A stretch of DNA of 64,000 bases from Varroa destructor (taxonomy: Eukaryota > Arthropoda > Arachnida > Mesostigmata > Varroidae). Under the pieces are notes generated by a model that was not told the DNA's origin, made no database searches, and saw only the letters and a program-made list of their open reading frames with translations. The DNA is taken from positions 30,779,778 to 30,843,777 of the forward strand of contig NW_019211455.1 of the NCBI RefSeq assembly GCF_002443255.2. Direction: 5' to 3'. The position numbers and the translations under genes were made by a program. This document shows, one piece after another, positions 43,553 through 54,100 of this stretch (its first letter is position 1; each line of letters starts with the position of its first letter).

Positions 43553-44414
43553 CTAAAAAAAAAACTACGAATAGTTGAAAAACATGGCACTAGAGTTTAA
43601 TGTTAGTTACCACGTACGTAAATATCCTCTGGCTTGACAAATGAGACATTTCAAAAAATTGATAACATCAAGGAACCAAAATGTATTCAAATCCTGGGAT
43701 GACTGCGTGCAACAATCCGTAAGAAATTACTAGCCCAAATTGATTAAAGTATCGAAATTTTTCGACATGGAATTTGAAAGCCTTAAGGCATATCAATTAA
43801 TAAACGTGTAAGACTAATTTAATGGTTCTACTATGCATCTCTTCCTTCTTGATAAGCAACAGTTCGTTAATCTTCTCTCCGATCAAAGAAGAATATCAAA
43901 TCGCATAATTTATGCCTGCTGGTATACCCTTGTCTTTCTGGTTTCACCATTACTATTTTTATCAAACATGATTAGCACCTTTGCTTGGTTGTGATTAGCG
44001 GATGGAAAATTCCCTTGCTACAAAAATCTTTATATTTTAAAGTAACGAATATTATTATTATTCAAGTGTTTAATATCTTAATATAGTATGTAAACGAAGC
44101 ATGGACATCACCTAGCTTCTTTGTGTTAGCCAGCCTCCTTTACCCCACCCCGGTATATATATATATTAGGCTATTACAAAACAATCTAGTAGACTTCGAA
44201 ATTGAACTAGCTATTTTTAACGCGTTTATTCCAGTGCTGTGGCAGCTTCTGGGCAGTCAAGTACCTATCATTCGCGTTCTCATACAATGATTTCTTTATC
44301 TGTGGCTTTTCGACGTAAATCGATAGTGGGGCATGCTTGTCCGCTAGCTATCCTTTTTAGAGCATGGAAAGCCTCGTAATCACACGACCCTAAATCGGGA
44401 AAATAAACTGAATA

Positions 44415-46153
44415 TTAATCTATCCAATTCAAACGTAATTGAAGCATGGCAATGAGATCTAGCGTTTTTGTCAGGTAACAATACTGCTTGTTTCTGATTT
44501 CCGTCCATGAGTCCTTTAAAAAAATAACGCGGGTTGCATACAGCGTTTCATTTTCGGCGAGTATCTCATAGTAGCAGGTGCCCCTGATGTCTACCGTGAG
44601 TGGTACCATCACCTTACATTCAAACTTACTTAGTACTATTTCTCTCCCTGTTCTCTTGCCTGGCCCTTCGCCAGTTGGTGATGAAGATTGAACTACCCCT
44701 GTCTATGTCGTGACCGTATGCTACAAACGGGTTTTTTTGTTAGTTCAAATTCTACAAATTGCACGTGGAATACATACAACTAACTAACTTGGAATCAATT
44801 TACGGCAAATTTTTGTATTCAGACATTCTGTATTCAGTTTTCAGTATTTCGGTCACGATTCTATAACACGTTATACGTTATGTTGCGTCAGTTTTGACTG
44901 ACAGAGCTCTTAGACTTCAAGTTCTCGTTCTGCGAAAAGCCTCCATGATTGCTAATTTAACTTCAGGTCCCTTAGATTTCGTCGTGTGGTCACCTCCTGG
45001 CTGGTCTTCAACACTTTAATCTCCGTTCTTGATACCTGTGCATCATTCATTTACTGTGCTTTCGTTTAGAACCTCCTTGCCTAATATCTTTACCCATCCT
45101 CGATGAATTTCGAGTGCGGTGAGGCCTCTGAGGAACAAAAGATTCCCCATTGAGCCTTCATTGTTGAGACTAAAAGACATTTTCCTTCTGAGCTCATCCC
45201 CTTGAAGTCAACTTGCAAGTTTCTAAATGACGCAACTATATACCAGCCACATTTCATCTGTCAGAGGCACATAATTCAAAATCATTTAATTTTAAAGTCT
45301 GCCGGATTTGCTTGTAGCAGCATAATTATCTATATACAAAATTTGTATGTAACGAACCGCAGAAGGAGTTTACAAACGCGTTTGTACAGCATTTCGTATT
45401 TCTGATCAGTATAAAAGCCTCAAAGTCACGATAAAGCATTAAGCATATAAAACTTTAGTACATAGAAAATTTGGAATAAATAGCATATAATTCACGTCAG
45501 TCCGATTACCTTGTAGATATATAAGTTATTGATTTAGTTGATCTAACATGAAAATCTAAGTTATAGTTACTTTTATTAATTGATAGAAGGCATGCATGGA
45601 TGTAAAGTTCAGGTGAAATGTATACTATCTTTTGAGATCAGATAACTTACGTATAATTCTAATAAGCAATTACGAATTACGCATGACTAGGATTCGCTTA
45701 AGAACGGGAAGCACAGATAAATTTTTAACAAAAAGTGTAATGCTACTTTTTTCCTTCTGTTTTTGTTTGGTTCGGTTTTACAACAATCGGCTCAGGGGCA
45801 AAATGACGTCAAGGAATCAAACAAACAAACAATAACGTACATAGTAAAGCTGTCACGTAGCTTTGAAGTATTACTTTCTACTCTTCTTAGACATTGTTGT
45901 GCAGAAGCAGCCTATAGGGCAGGTGTACGCAAAACCACTATGGGTGAGCCCGATTGTCTTCATTTATGCTTTTCTGGGTCGAACAGTCACTCCCCAGAAC
46001 GTAAGCCCTATTTTCCTCCGTCATACCTCCGCTCAATATCCAAATAATTGCTGCGATTATTATAATAAGCAAAATCACGTACCGCTTCTTTGGCCAGCTG
46101 TTAATAGCGAGTTGGCGGTCAATCCTACCACCCGACAACTGTGAAAGGTTCAT
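44415..46153 (-). CDS. Two-exon gene for a predicted type II membrane protein, function unknown
   Basis: Exon 1 runs from the ATG at 46153 down to 46027 (donor GTATGA) and exon 2 from 44698 (acceptor ATAGACAG) to TAA at 44415. Exon 1 ends in phase 1 and exon 2 begins with the two bases needed. The product is about 136 residues: a cytoplasmic head of about 25 residues ending in WPKKRY, one hydrophobic segment (VILLIIIIAAIIWIL, about 26-40) and a hydrophilic part with one NET glycosylation sequon and four cysteines. A basic flank before a single N-terminal membrane segment predicts a signal anchor with the C-terminus outside or in the lumen. I recognise no family. The intron holds a dead mariner fragment. 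An AATAAA on this strand lies at 44229-44224. The product may be longer if exon 2 splices onward to 43552 instead of stopping. Confidence 0.45.
44885..45180 (-). pseudogene. Dead mariner-type transposase, N-terminal fragment
   Basis: On the minus strand an ATG at 45180 opens about 45 codons with the spacing of the N-terminal helix-turn-helix of mariner transposases (LTALEIHRGWVKILGKEVLN, then ESTV). A frameshift with TGA follows near 45045. In a shifted frame the linker motif reappears as SVEDQPGG, followed by EAFRRTRT, a stop, and SLRALSVKT, matching the pattern of the second helical domain in these proteins. The catalytic DDD/DDE domain was not found. It lies inside the predicted intron of the minus-strand membrane-protein gene and in the same orientation. 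The matches are to family patterns known to me; no alignment was run. Confidence 0.6.
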
Positions 46154-46226
46154 CAGGATGGATCATGACATCATCGAGAAACCCCGCCGAGAATCTGTCT
46201 TTCTCGTCTTGGATAAAGAATAACAG

Positions 46227-46445
46227 CTATCGAATGAACCTGAAACGCCTTTGTCAGAAATTGGACATTCGTTGGATGCTATACTTAAATGTCAGGCAAA
46301 GCACGAGTCGAAATATGCTCCTGCCGAACGCATTATATGGGGCAAATTGACTAATGGATATAACTTGGAGGAATGTGTTGATGGAGAAGATGAAATTGCG
46401 TTTACCGAAAAGCAGGCTTTTGATATTTATAAGACAATAATATAG
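46227..46445 (+). CDS. Possible terminal exon of a divergent plus-strand gene
   Basis: An acceptor-like AAGAATAACAG with pyrimidine-rich DNA before it precedes 72 open codons and a TAG at 46443-46445. The encoded piece is hydrophilic and acidic (for example YAPAERIIWGKL, then EECVDGEDEIAFTEK). It starts 74 bases beyond the ATG of the minus-strand membrane-protein gene, so if both are real they diverge from a very short shared interval. No upstream exon was found and no family recognised. The call rests on residue composition and one splice site. Confidence 0.25.
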   Translation, partial: LSNEPETPLSEIGHSLDAILKCQAKHESKYAPAERIIWGKLTNGYNLEECVDGEDEIAFTEKQAFDIYKTII

Positions 46446-47117
46446 TTGTAGTATTTTACGTAAGGATAAAGTTATAAGCCTACTCAAAAAATGATGTTCC
46501 TAAAAATTAAAAACAGCGCTAACGATATGAAGGTATGAAACATTTTAATAGCACACGATATACTTTTCAGTTTACTTTCAGATGCAGTCAAGCAAAAATC
46601 AAATGATGAACTTTCCATAAGGCGACGAAATCCACCGAATTATCATGAGTAATATTTAAAGCGGATACTAGTAATACTTCCGCTTGCTCATTTATTGAGA
46701 TATGTTTTTTCTTGGGAAGTGTGACCTTGATATTAGTTGTGTGGCTTTCTGTTCCTAGGCTTCTTCGGTAATAAGTGTCAAGTCAGTCTAACGTTGTACA
46801 GTATAAGAACGGACATTTTTATGAGAATTTATTTAATTTCCATGAATCAAGCCGTTTAAACTGGAAAAACTCATGTTATTGAATCATATTTGAGGACCAA
46901 CTTCATTACGCCTGTTTTGAACATTCGTTTTATAACAGTAATTAGAGTATGCCTACATAATATATAAATAACACACTGAACATAACCCTATAAGTTACAC
47001 GGTGCGATGTATGGGATCAGCATCTAATGGTATACAAGGCGCGCGTAGGCCCACTTCAAAATCGACGATGCATCCTTTGGCAATGATTAAACACATTTTC
47101 GCGAAGAACATAATTTC

Positions 47118-47136
47118 ATAATAATAATAATAATAA
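47118..47136. repeat. (AAT)n microsatellite
   Basis: About six AAT units; a similar (AAT)n run lies at 2627-2645. Confidence 0.9.
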
Positions 47137-47409
47137 CGCAATAATTTTTCGATAAATGCTATGCATCGCTTTCCGTCTAAAGAAATTTTAATAGCTTCGT
47201 TGCTTTCTAGGGTGTGCTTCATTGACGTTTTTATCGTAAATTAAGTTATGCTGTCGCTAGAAAAGCTTCCTCCGTGTCCTTCCGTTACTTTGCATACTCA
47301 GAAAGCCCTCAGTTTCTTAAGCGCATTAAAATGCGGTATGACCGTCCAGTGCTTTAAATTTAAGGGTAAAAAGTACTTTCATATCCTATGTAGGTATGCA
47401 CGCACGCAG

Positions 47410-47521
47410 ATGGACAGCGATAGTGAACCGAGCAGATGCGATTTTGGGTTAGATAATATCTTTGTAGTCTATGATGTACCGATGCAAAGCATGCAAGATC
47501 ACCTCAAAGCAGTTGTTTGAG
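47410..47521 (+). other. Possible upstream (5' UTR) exon of the EHD-family gene
   Basis: This stretch follows an acceptor-like CACGCACGCAG and ends in TTTGAG before a good donor, GTATGT, at 47522. The only long frame (starting MDSDSEPSRCDF) meets TGA just before the donor, so it cannot read through into the next candidate exon at 47869. If it is transcribed, it would be a 5' leader exon with a short upstream ORF. It could equally be the end of an unrelated gene, or noise. No family was recognised. Confidence 0.15.
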
Positions 47522-47868
47522 GTATGTTTTTGTTACATTAAGCAAAGCCTAGGTTTATTTCGACTGATGGAATCTTTATTTACATATACATTGAGGCGGT
47601 GATACGAACTGTGAGATTCTGGATCCAACTCCCTACTACTGCTTCTACGAGCTCCGGAGTTGTCTACAGAAAATTATTAGCGATTTGCTTAAAAATACTC
47701 GACAACTGGAACATAAGCTATCATACGTTAGTACGCAAATTAACGTTGACCCTGTACTACGCACTGATCCAATCTAGATCTCATAATCGTTGTTAGTTAC
47801 CTAATGCAATTATTCAGAAATCTTTATAAAGATATATTTACGTACATATAACTCGTGTGTTCATTTAG

Positions 47869-47958
47869 GTAAAGATGACGAAGCGGATGGATCAAGCAAT
47901 GAGCGCGGCAAAGGCCCAATTAAGGAAAGCTAATATTTCACTTCATGCTCTCCTAAAG
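47869..47958 (+). CDS. Candidate first coding exon of the EHD-family gene
   Basis: A possible acceptor (TCATTTAG) precedes an ATG at 47875 that opens 28 codons (MTKRMDQAMSAAKAQLRKAN, then ISLHALLK) and ends in AAG before GTACGG at 47959. The exon ends in phase 0, which matches the phase-0 acceptor at 51143. Joining them gives a 577-residue product and an intron of 3184 bases. The short basic, helical N-terminus is compatible with an EHD N-terminus, which is variable and short. The phase match has a one-in-three chance of being accidental. Another possibility is a nearer tiny exon, for example the ATG at 50987 directly followed by GTGACG. Transcript data would decide. Confidence 0.4.
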
Positions 47959-48821
47959 GTACGGTACTAAAATTCTAATTCGTGTTGTCCTTTTTACCCT
48001 GACACAAAATTCACCCGTGAAAATTAGTCATCTAAGCAACAAGTTTGATTCTTGTCGACAAAAGAAACCGGCCATCTTCTAGACATAGGCATACTACATA
48101 CAGATAGATTAGCATTTATATGTAGTTCTTCTACTATAAACAAGTTCTCTAATGAAAGGAAGGGGGTAATTAGAATAAATGCGGCACACACTGATTTTCG
48201 ACCTCTGGTTGGATTATAGACCTGTGTAAATACTGTGCGAACAGCGTAGCGTGTCAGCACTGCGCTTCCTTTACATATGGGCCCACATAGCAATATGGTC
48301 AACGGCGCCAGTTCTAAAACTAAGTTCTAAAAGAAGAACGTTCGCTCGGGTCACAGTAGCAGTATTTTTGGAAAAACGAAACTACTCGCATCGTGAGGCC
48401 GATGTTTGCCCCCTTGGTGTTTCTAGCGTGTCTATTAGTATTCTATTACCCTTTCACAGCCTTCCTCGTATGTTCGGATCCCACTAAGGATGGTCGTATT
48501 AGGGATTAGTAAGATTCTAGAGACGTAGCGGGCATACTGCGTGAAGAGATCCACTGCCGCGGTGGAATAAGGTGTATCTGCTCTCTATCTTGTAGTGTAT
48601 TAAGAGCTTTTCGAAATTTAACGAAAGACATTTAACAAAAACCACTTCGATTTCATAGAATAGAAATCAATGTCTACTCACAATTAGAGCGGACATTGAT
48701 TGATTGAGACAATTGAGAGAGTGTCAGTCATACAACGAAGCTAGGGGTAATCGCCTCTTTCTGTCATTAGATAAATGCAAACTTTTTGTCTGCATTCATC
48801 TATCTAATGTCTCTTCAGATG

Positions 48822-48825
<4 letters not shown>

Positions 48826-48893
<68 letters not shown>
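48826..48893. repeat. Perfect 68-bp palindromic microsatellite, (TC)17(GA)17
   Basis: Seventeen TC units run directly into seventeen GA units, centred on CTCGAG, with no interruption. The whole block is its own reverse complement, so it can fold into a hairpin on either strand, and each half is a mirror-type purine/pyrimidine tract. It lies upstream of the EHD gene core, inside the predicted first intron. Confidence 0.97.
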
Positions 48894-48897
<4 letters not shown>

Positions 48898-50124
48898 AGC
48901 CGAATGAGATTTAATTCACATGGGATTAAACGCTTCTGAGATTGAGTAGTATTCAAATTCAGACGTCTGTTCGTATTTTCGAAAAAGCTTATAAAAATAA
49001 GTCATAAAATGACTTCACCGTACGCTTCGTTCGAGTCTTTTATACGGGATTTGCACGACAATGACCAGCAGATTCATTATTAATATCTACCATATGCACA
49101 CCTTGTTTGGCGCATCCGACCATTCGCACGAGTTTAAGACGCCCCAAGGTATCCCTAACCGATATCGACCCTGATCCAACTGATTCAAAAGGGTTTAAAT
49201 GACCTCTTCGTCACCAAATATTATTAGAGTTTGTCTGGGCTACATCAATGAGCTACTATGAATACACTAACGATCATGTCTATCCAATATAAGCATTAAC
49301 TAGCTTGGACCTTGGACCGTTCAGTAGTTGATTTAACAATTAATCCTTTATAATCCGCAAATAACCTGTTTTTTGTGTATTTTTGGTGTTGATCTGTTGC
49401 AAATGTACGAGTGTATTCCAGTATTACATTTTGGCATGATGCCAGATTAAAAAATAAAAATATGGGAGCTAAAACGTTCGAGGAGCCCGAAAGGGACGAA
49501 CGCTGGAGCTTAACTGAATGATCAAATGGGCAATTTGATTTCTCCTGTCCAAAACGGCTTGAAACGTAATTTCGTTTCAGAGATTAAGCCATATTGAGTA
49601 CTTCCGGCATGCCTTATAAAAATCTTTCTCGGATCTTCTAAAGACCACAGGAAACCGGCAACGGCAAGGACCAAAAGTGATTAATATATACCTGATCCTG
49701 GGTAAAATTGTGAAAACGACGGTGTCTCTCTACCATGATCAGTTCATCTTCTTTTGGTTTTCTGATACTGAGAATGGCAATTGGTCCTATTCCTGCTATG
49801 ACGAACAACCCCTTAAAGTCTGCCTGACCATATATATACTCTAGATCGGATGGTAAAAATACAGGATGATTATTTTATCATTTTATCATGTGAACGTCAG
49901 ATGGAAATCTGGTGTTCAATTGGAAAATGTGAAGCTCGACAGATTTAGTTTAGCAGAACCTTCAGTAAGGACTTGCCAAACGAAGGAATTGTCCTATGTA
50001 TACCCATCTATATAGGCGCTGACCGACCCCTTTAGGTAGTAAAATTTTTCGGTACGTCTGCGTGGCGGTAAACATGACAATCGACTCTGGCTAAAATCAC
50101 GTCTAAGTGTTTCGCGAACCCTGC

Positions 50125-50141
50125 GCCGCCGCCGCCGCCGC
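50125..50141. repeat. (GCC)n microsatellite
   Basis: Five to six GCC units, unusual in this AT-rich background. No coding frame was recognised around it. Confidence 0.92.
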
Positions 50142-50606
50142 TAGCAAAAAACGTGCCGGCGAACACCGCCGATTTTAAATACATGCCTATCTCATTGGTT
50201 TTCGATATCCTTTAATGATTTCGTGCTGGTGTTTCACTACATGATGCGTTTGACATAATTAGCTCGAAAACCGATAGCAGTTAGACTTTGTTGTTGAAAA
50301 TGCGTCTGACATTAGCCGATCGGTTTTAGCGGACAGCGTTAAATACTGTCTTCATTTCGACCGGATACACAATTGTACTAGCAAGCTTTTGTACGAGAAA
50401 CCAGCGAGAACGAGATAACTAAAAAGCGCAAAATCTAGCGTCGAGTTGAAAGCGATTGACTTTAGCCAGCGATATCGGAAAGCATCAACACGTTCGTATA
50501 TAAATAAATGATTACCATTTTACGTTATCCTGACACACCAGAGCTACGCGGAACTCATAAAAAGAAGGGGCAGAATGACCAAGTCCACAGACGTCCACTA
50601 CAGCTG

Positions 50607-50634
50607 CTACTACTATTACTACTACTACTACTAC
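50607..50634. repeat. (CTA)n microsatellite
   Basis: About nine CTA units with one interruption. Confidence 0.92.
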
Positions 50635-50936
50635 TTCAAACTACTCATTCACATGGGATTAAGTCATTCTGGCGTCCATCTATGAGGATAGATTTACTAT
50701 CATCTTTGCGCAGGAGTTGACGCATTATCTGAGAAGCACGTAATTCTACGAAACCAACCAATTTACTTTACAGTTTTATTCTAAGATTTATATGCTGATT
50801 GCATCTGGCATTGATTGCAATTGGTGAGCTGAAGATTATTTATCTTCGAAAATTGTACGTAATGTAAAAAACGTCGTCGATTAAATGGTACTCTTTAGCA
50901 ACTTAATGAGCGTCCGGAACGGTACCCGACTGACAT

Positions 50937-50976
50937 TAGAATTTCAGGGTATTATGATTAATTCCCTGAAATTCTA
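50937..50976. repeat. 13-bp perfect inverted repeat with 14-base loop
   Basis: TAGAATTTCAGGG and CCCTGAAATTCTA flank a 14-base AT-rich loop. It lies about 170 bases before the first confident EHD exon. No transposase or target duplication was recognised. Confidence 0.9.
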
Positions 50977-51142
50977 CGAAAAACATGGTGACGGTTGAAT
51001 TTTAGAACGCAAGCAAGTTAATTTTATTATTAGCCGTTGGCTAGTTCATATGCATGCGCCTCAACTTCATTCAACATGTAGCACAGAAGGCCAAAGCATG
51101 AAGCATCTTCTCACTGCGAATCTGTAATAATTCGTCGTGCAG

Positions 51143-54100
51143 GCAAGAGAGACGACGTTCGATAGTCCGCGGGAGTTGGATGCACGTGCATTCTGTTCGC
51201 TGGAAGAAGGGCTCACGACCTTGTATGAAGAGCGACTTCTTCCACTGGAACAAGAGACCCAATTTCAGCATTTCTCATCCCATTCTCGACTCCTCGAGGC
51301 CGACTTCTATGCAAAGCCTATCGTGCTCATCATAGGACCTTATTCCGTCGGTGCGACACCCGCTCGTCTTCTTTCACTGTAAATTAATAGTTGTTAATAG
51401 GTCTTATAATATTATAAGACCTATTAACCTCTTCTTTATTATATGTATAGTTTATATCAATTTATATATATAAATACTAACTTAACTAGAAAATATTCAA
51501 TTTCTATGTTTGTTATAAATTAATATGCTGCTTTGAGATCCACAGATAATATTAATATGTAATCAGTGGACGTACAATTCAGGATGACTCGATGCAATAG
51601 TAAGAGTAGCGGCTGTGCTGTGGTCACTAAAAGCGATCATGGCAGCAATTAGTAGTAGAATGTACCTGCATACATAACTACTCGTTGCATATGTTTCCGT
51701 GATTACAGAAAAGTTCTCCTTGGATTAGGTTTTCCCTCAGGAGATGTAATTCACATGTAGTCTCTTTTTTTTTTTTTTTTTTGTTTAATTTCCTGCACTT
51801 TCCTAGGTATATCAGCTATTCTGCGGTCTTGAACCTAATTACGGCTACCCCTTCGAGTTTTATCACAAGCTTTTTTTTTTTTGGTAAAAACTATTGTGAT
51901 ATGCCTAGAAACGATTTGTTCACACGAACTAGAGAAGAAAAGTGTAACCCCTAGGTTGCTCCGATATTTGGCAAGTCAAATTACCTCAAAGCGCGTACCT
52001 CTTGGCCCGAATGCGCCTCTATTTCGTATTTGGAAAGAATGAGTTATTTAGTTGTGGACGAAACCATTCATTATAACACATTGACTCAGCTGACCATGTA
52101 CGTGTTCCAGCTATCTCGTTGTGAGGTAATAATCCATTGTTAGCATCACAAACAATTGTCATCGACAGTGCTCTAAGGTAAATGTCCAGCATAGCGCAGC
52201 CGTACTACTACGCTAAATCTATGTCTAAACAGATCTATTTTTCCTTTTTTGAGCCTTAGAATTTTCGCCTTAGAGCCTTAGACTGAATCGTTGCTACTGC
52301 ATGTTGTTCGTGTAATTTTTGTCTGAGCAACACTCGTATGGTGACGATCGAAAATGGAAGTTATAGTGAGTGAATATTGCAATTTAACGATTTCTACGGT
52401 GCATATACTTAACTACAATAATGATACGTCGACAGTTGGAAAAAAAACTACCATTTTAATATAGTGCATTGCCTCCAAATACCGTCAAAGTTTACAATGT
52501 CCCTTAACACACAGGAAAGACGTCACTAGTGGAACGCCTTCTAGGCCGGTCCTATCCAGGAATGAGGGTTGGGCCAGAACCAACAACCGATCGGTTCGTT
52601 GTTATTGGCTATTCTTCAACAGATATCACCACACCAGGTAGGATCTTCGCAAGTTGTCATCACAAAACGTTGCCAGGCTACGTAAACATAATGTAAAATT
52701 GGTATATTTTATAGAATAAAGGCCGTATTCAGGACGATTTCGTGTCTGTGTGTGCGCTAGGAGGAGCACTGATTCTGCCATCCAATCGCGAGGAAACTGG
52801 ATCCAGAGGCCGCGGAGAATTTCCCAAGACTGGTCTAGAGAGGTTCGGGGCTGCTTTCCTTGACCGTTTAATTGGTGCATCACTTAACGCCCAAATCCTC
52901 CAACAGATTACGCTTATCGATACGCCCGGCGTTATCTCAGGAACAAGAAAGTAAGGACGATGGTCATCAAACTCATTGATCCGCGTATATTAGACAATTT
53001 ACTAGTAGTTAGCCGTATAGACAGAAAATATAGTCGGCAAAAATGTGTATGCAAATTACTAATTCAAAGCTTGAATTATAAGTCTCATTTGCTTAGGCTA
53101 GATAAATATTTTTCTATTCTATTTAGTGGGTGAGAGTCCCACAGTACCAGACCCACAATTCAGTGATGTCTGGTCTACATAATGCATTTGCTTTCAACCT
53201 CCAAAAAAACATTTTTTCTATTCTAGCGAAAGTTTTGATTTGCAGTTAAGTTCAGATTCCCTGCGCGATGGATATAGTTTTTGCAAATAGTAAACTATTG
53301 CTTCGTCGACTTGCTTTTAGCTATGATTATGTTGGCGCAATGGAATGGTTCGGGGAAAAGAGTGACCAAATTGTGGTCATGATGGATGCACTTAAGCCCG
53401 AAATATCGGACGAGCTCAAAACAGTATTAGAGTCACTGAAAAGATATGCACATAAAATGCGGTTCATTATTAACAAGGCTGACGAGATAACATCAGACGA
53501 GGAACTTATGAAGGTAATGTTGAAGGCTATATATATATATATATATATATACAAACGAAGTTACAATCGTGGTCATCAAAGTAAAATCTGCTTTCTAGCA
53601 GCATTTTGAGCCCACTGATATGCGAATAAAGTCGCCTAGGTAGAACGAAACCTCGAAGAATTTTTGTCTCATAGAAATATATAAAATACTGCTTAGCTAG
53701 TTGCACGGTCTTTCCAACGGTCTAACTTATGTATTAATGACGAATATATTGCGAGAATCAGCATGCGACGGTATTTTGTTCTTGCTGTTGCGCAGGTATA
53801 CGGAGCTATTCTTTGGTCTCTGGGACAAGTACTCGGTACACCAGAGGTTCCTGACATCCTACTGGGATCATTCTGGAGCCGGGGCGCTCGGGCAGATTCA
53901 AAAAACTCTGAAATGTTCATGGCAAACCTGAAACGACTCGACGCAGAGATAGCTGAACTTCCGTGCAATTCTGCTTTGCGTAAATTGGATCAAATCCTTC
54001 GAAGAGCTCGCCAAGTACGCGCACATGGTCTTCTGATTAACTTTTTAAAGGAACATTATCCCACAGTTCTCAAAAAGGTAAATACTAGGCTCATAAAAGG

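Noticed and set aside
45863..46144. Plus-strand ORF of 93 codons with a hydrophobic stretch
   Set aside because: It lies opposite the better supported minus-strand exon 1, which has an ATG, a membrane anchor with basic flank, and a phase-matched splice.
48704..48907. ORF with Ser-Leu and Glu-Arg runs
   Set aside because: Translation of the TC/GA microsatellite.
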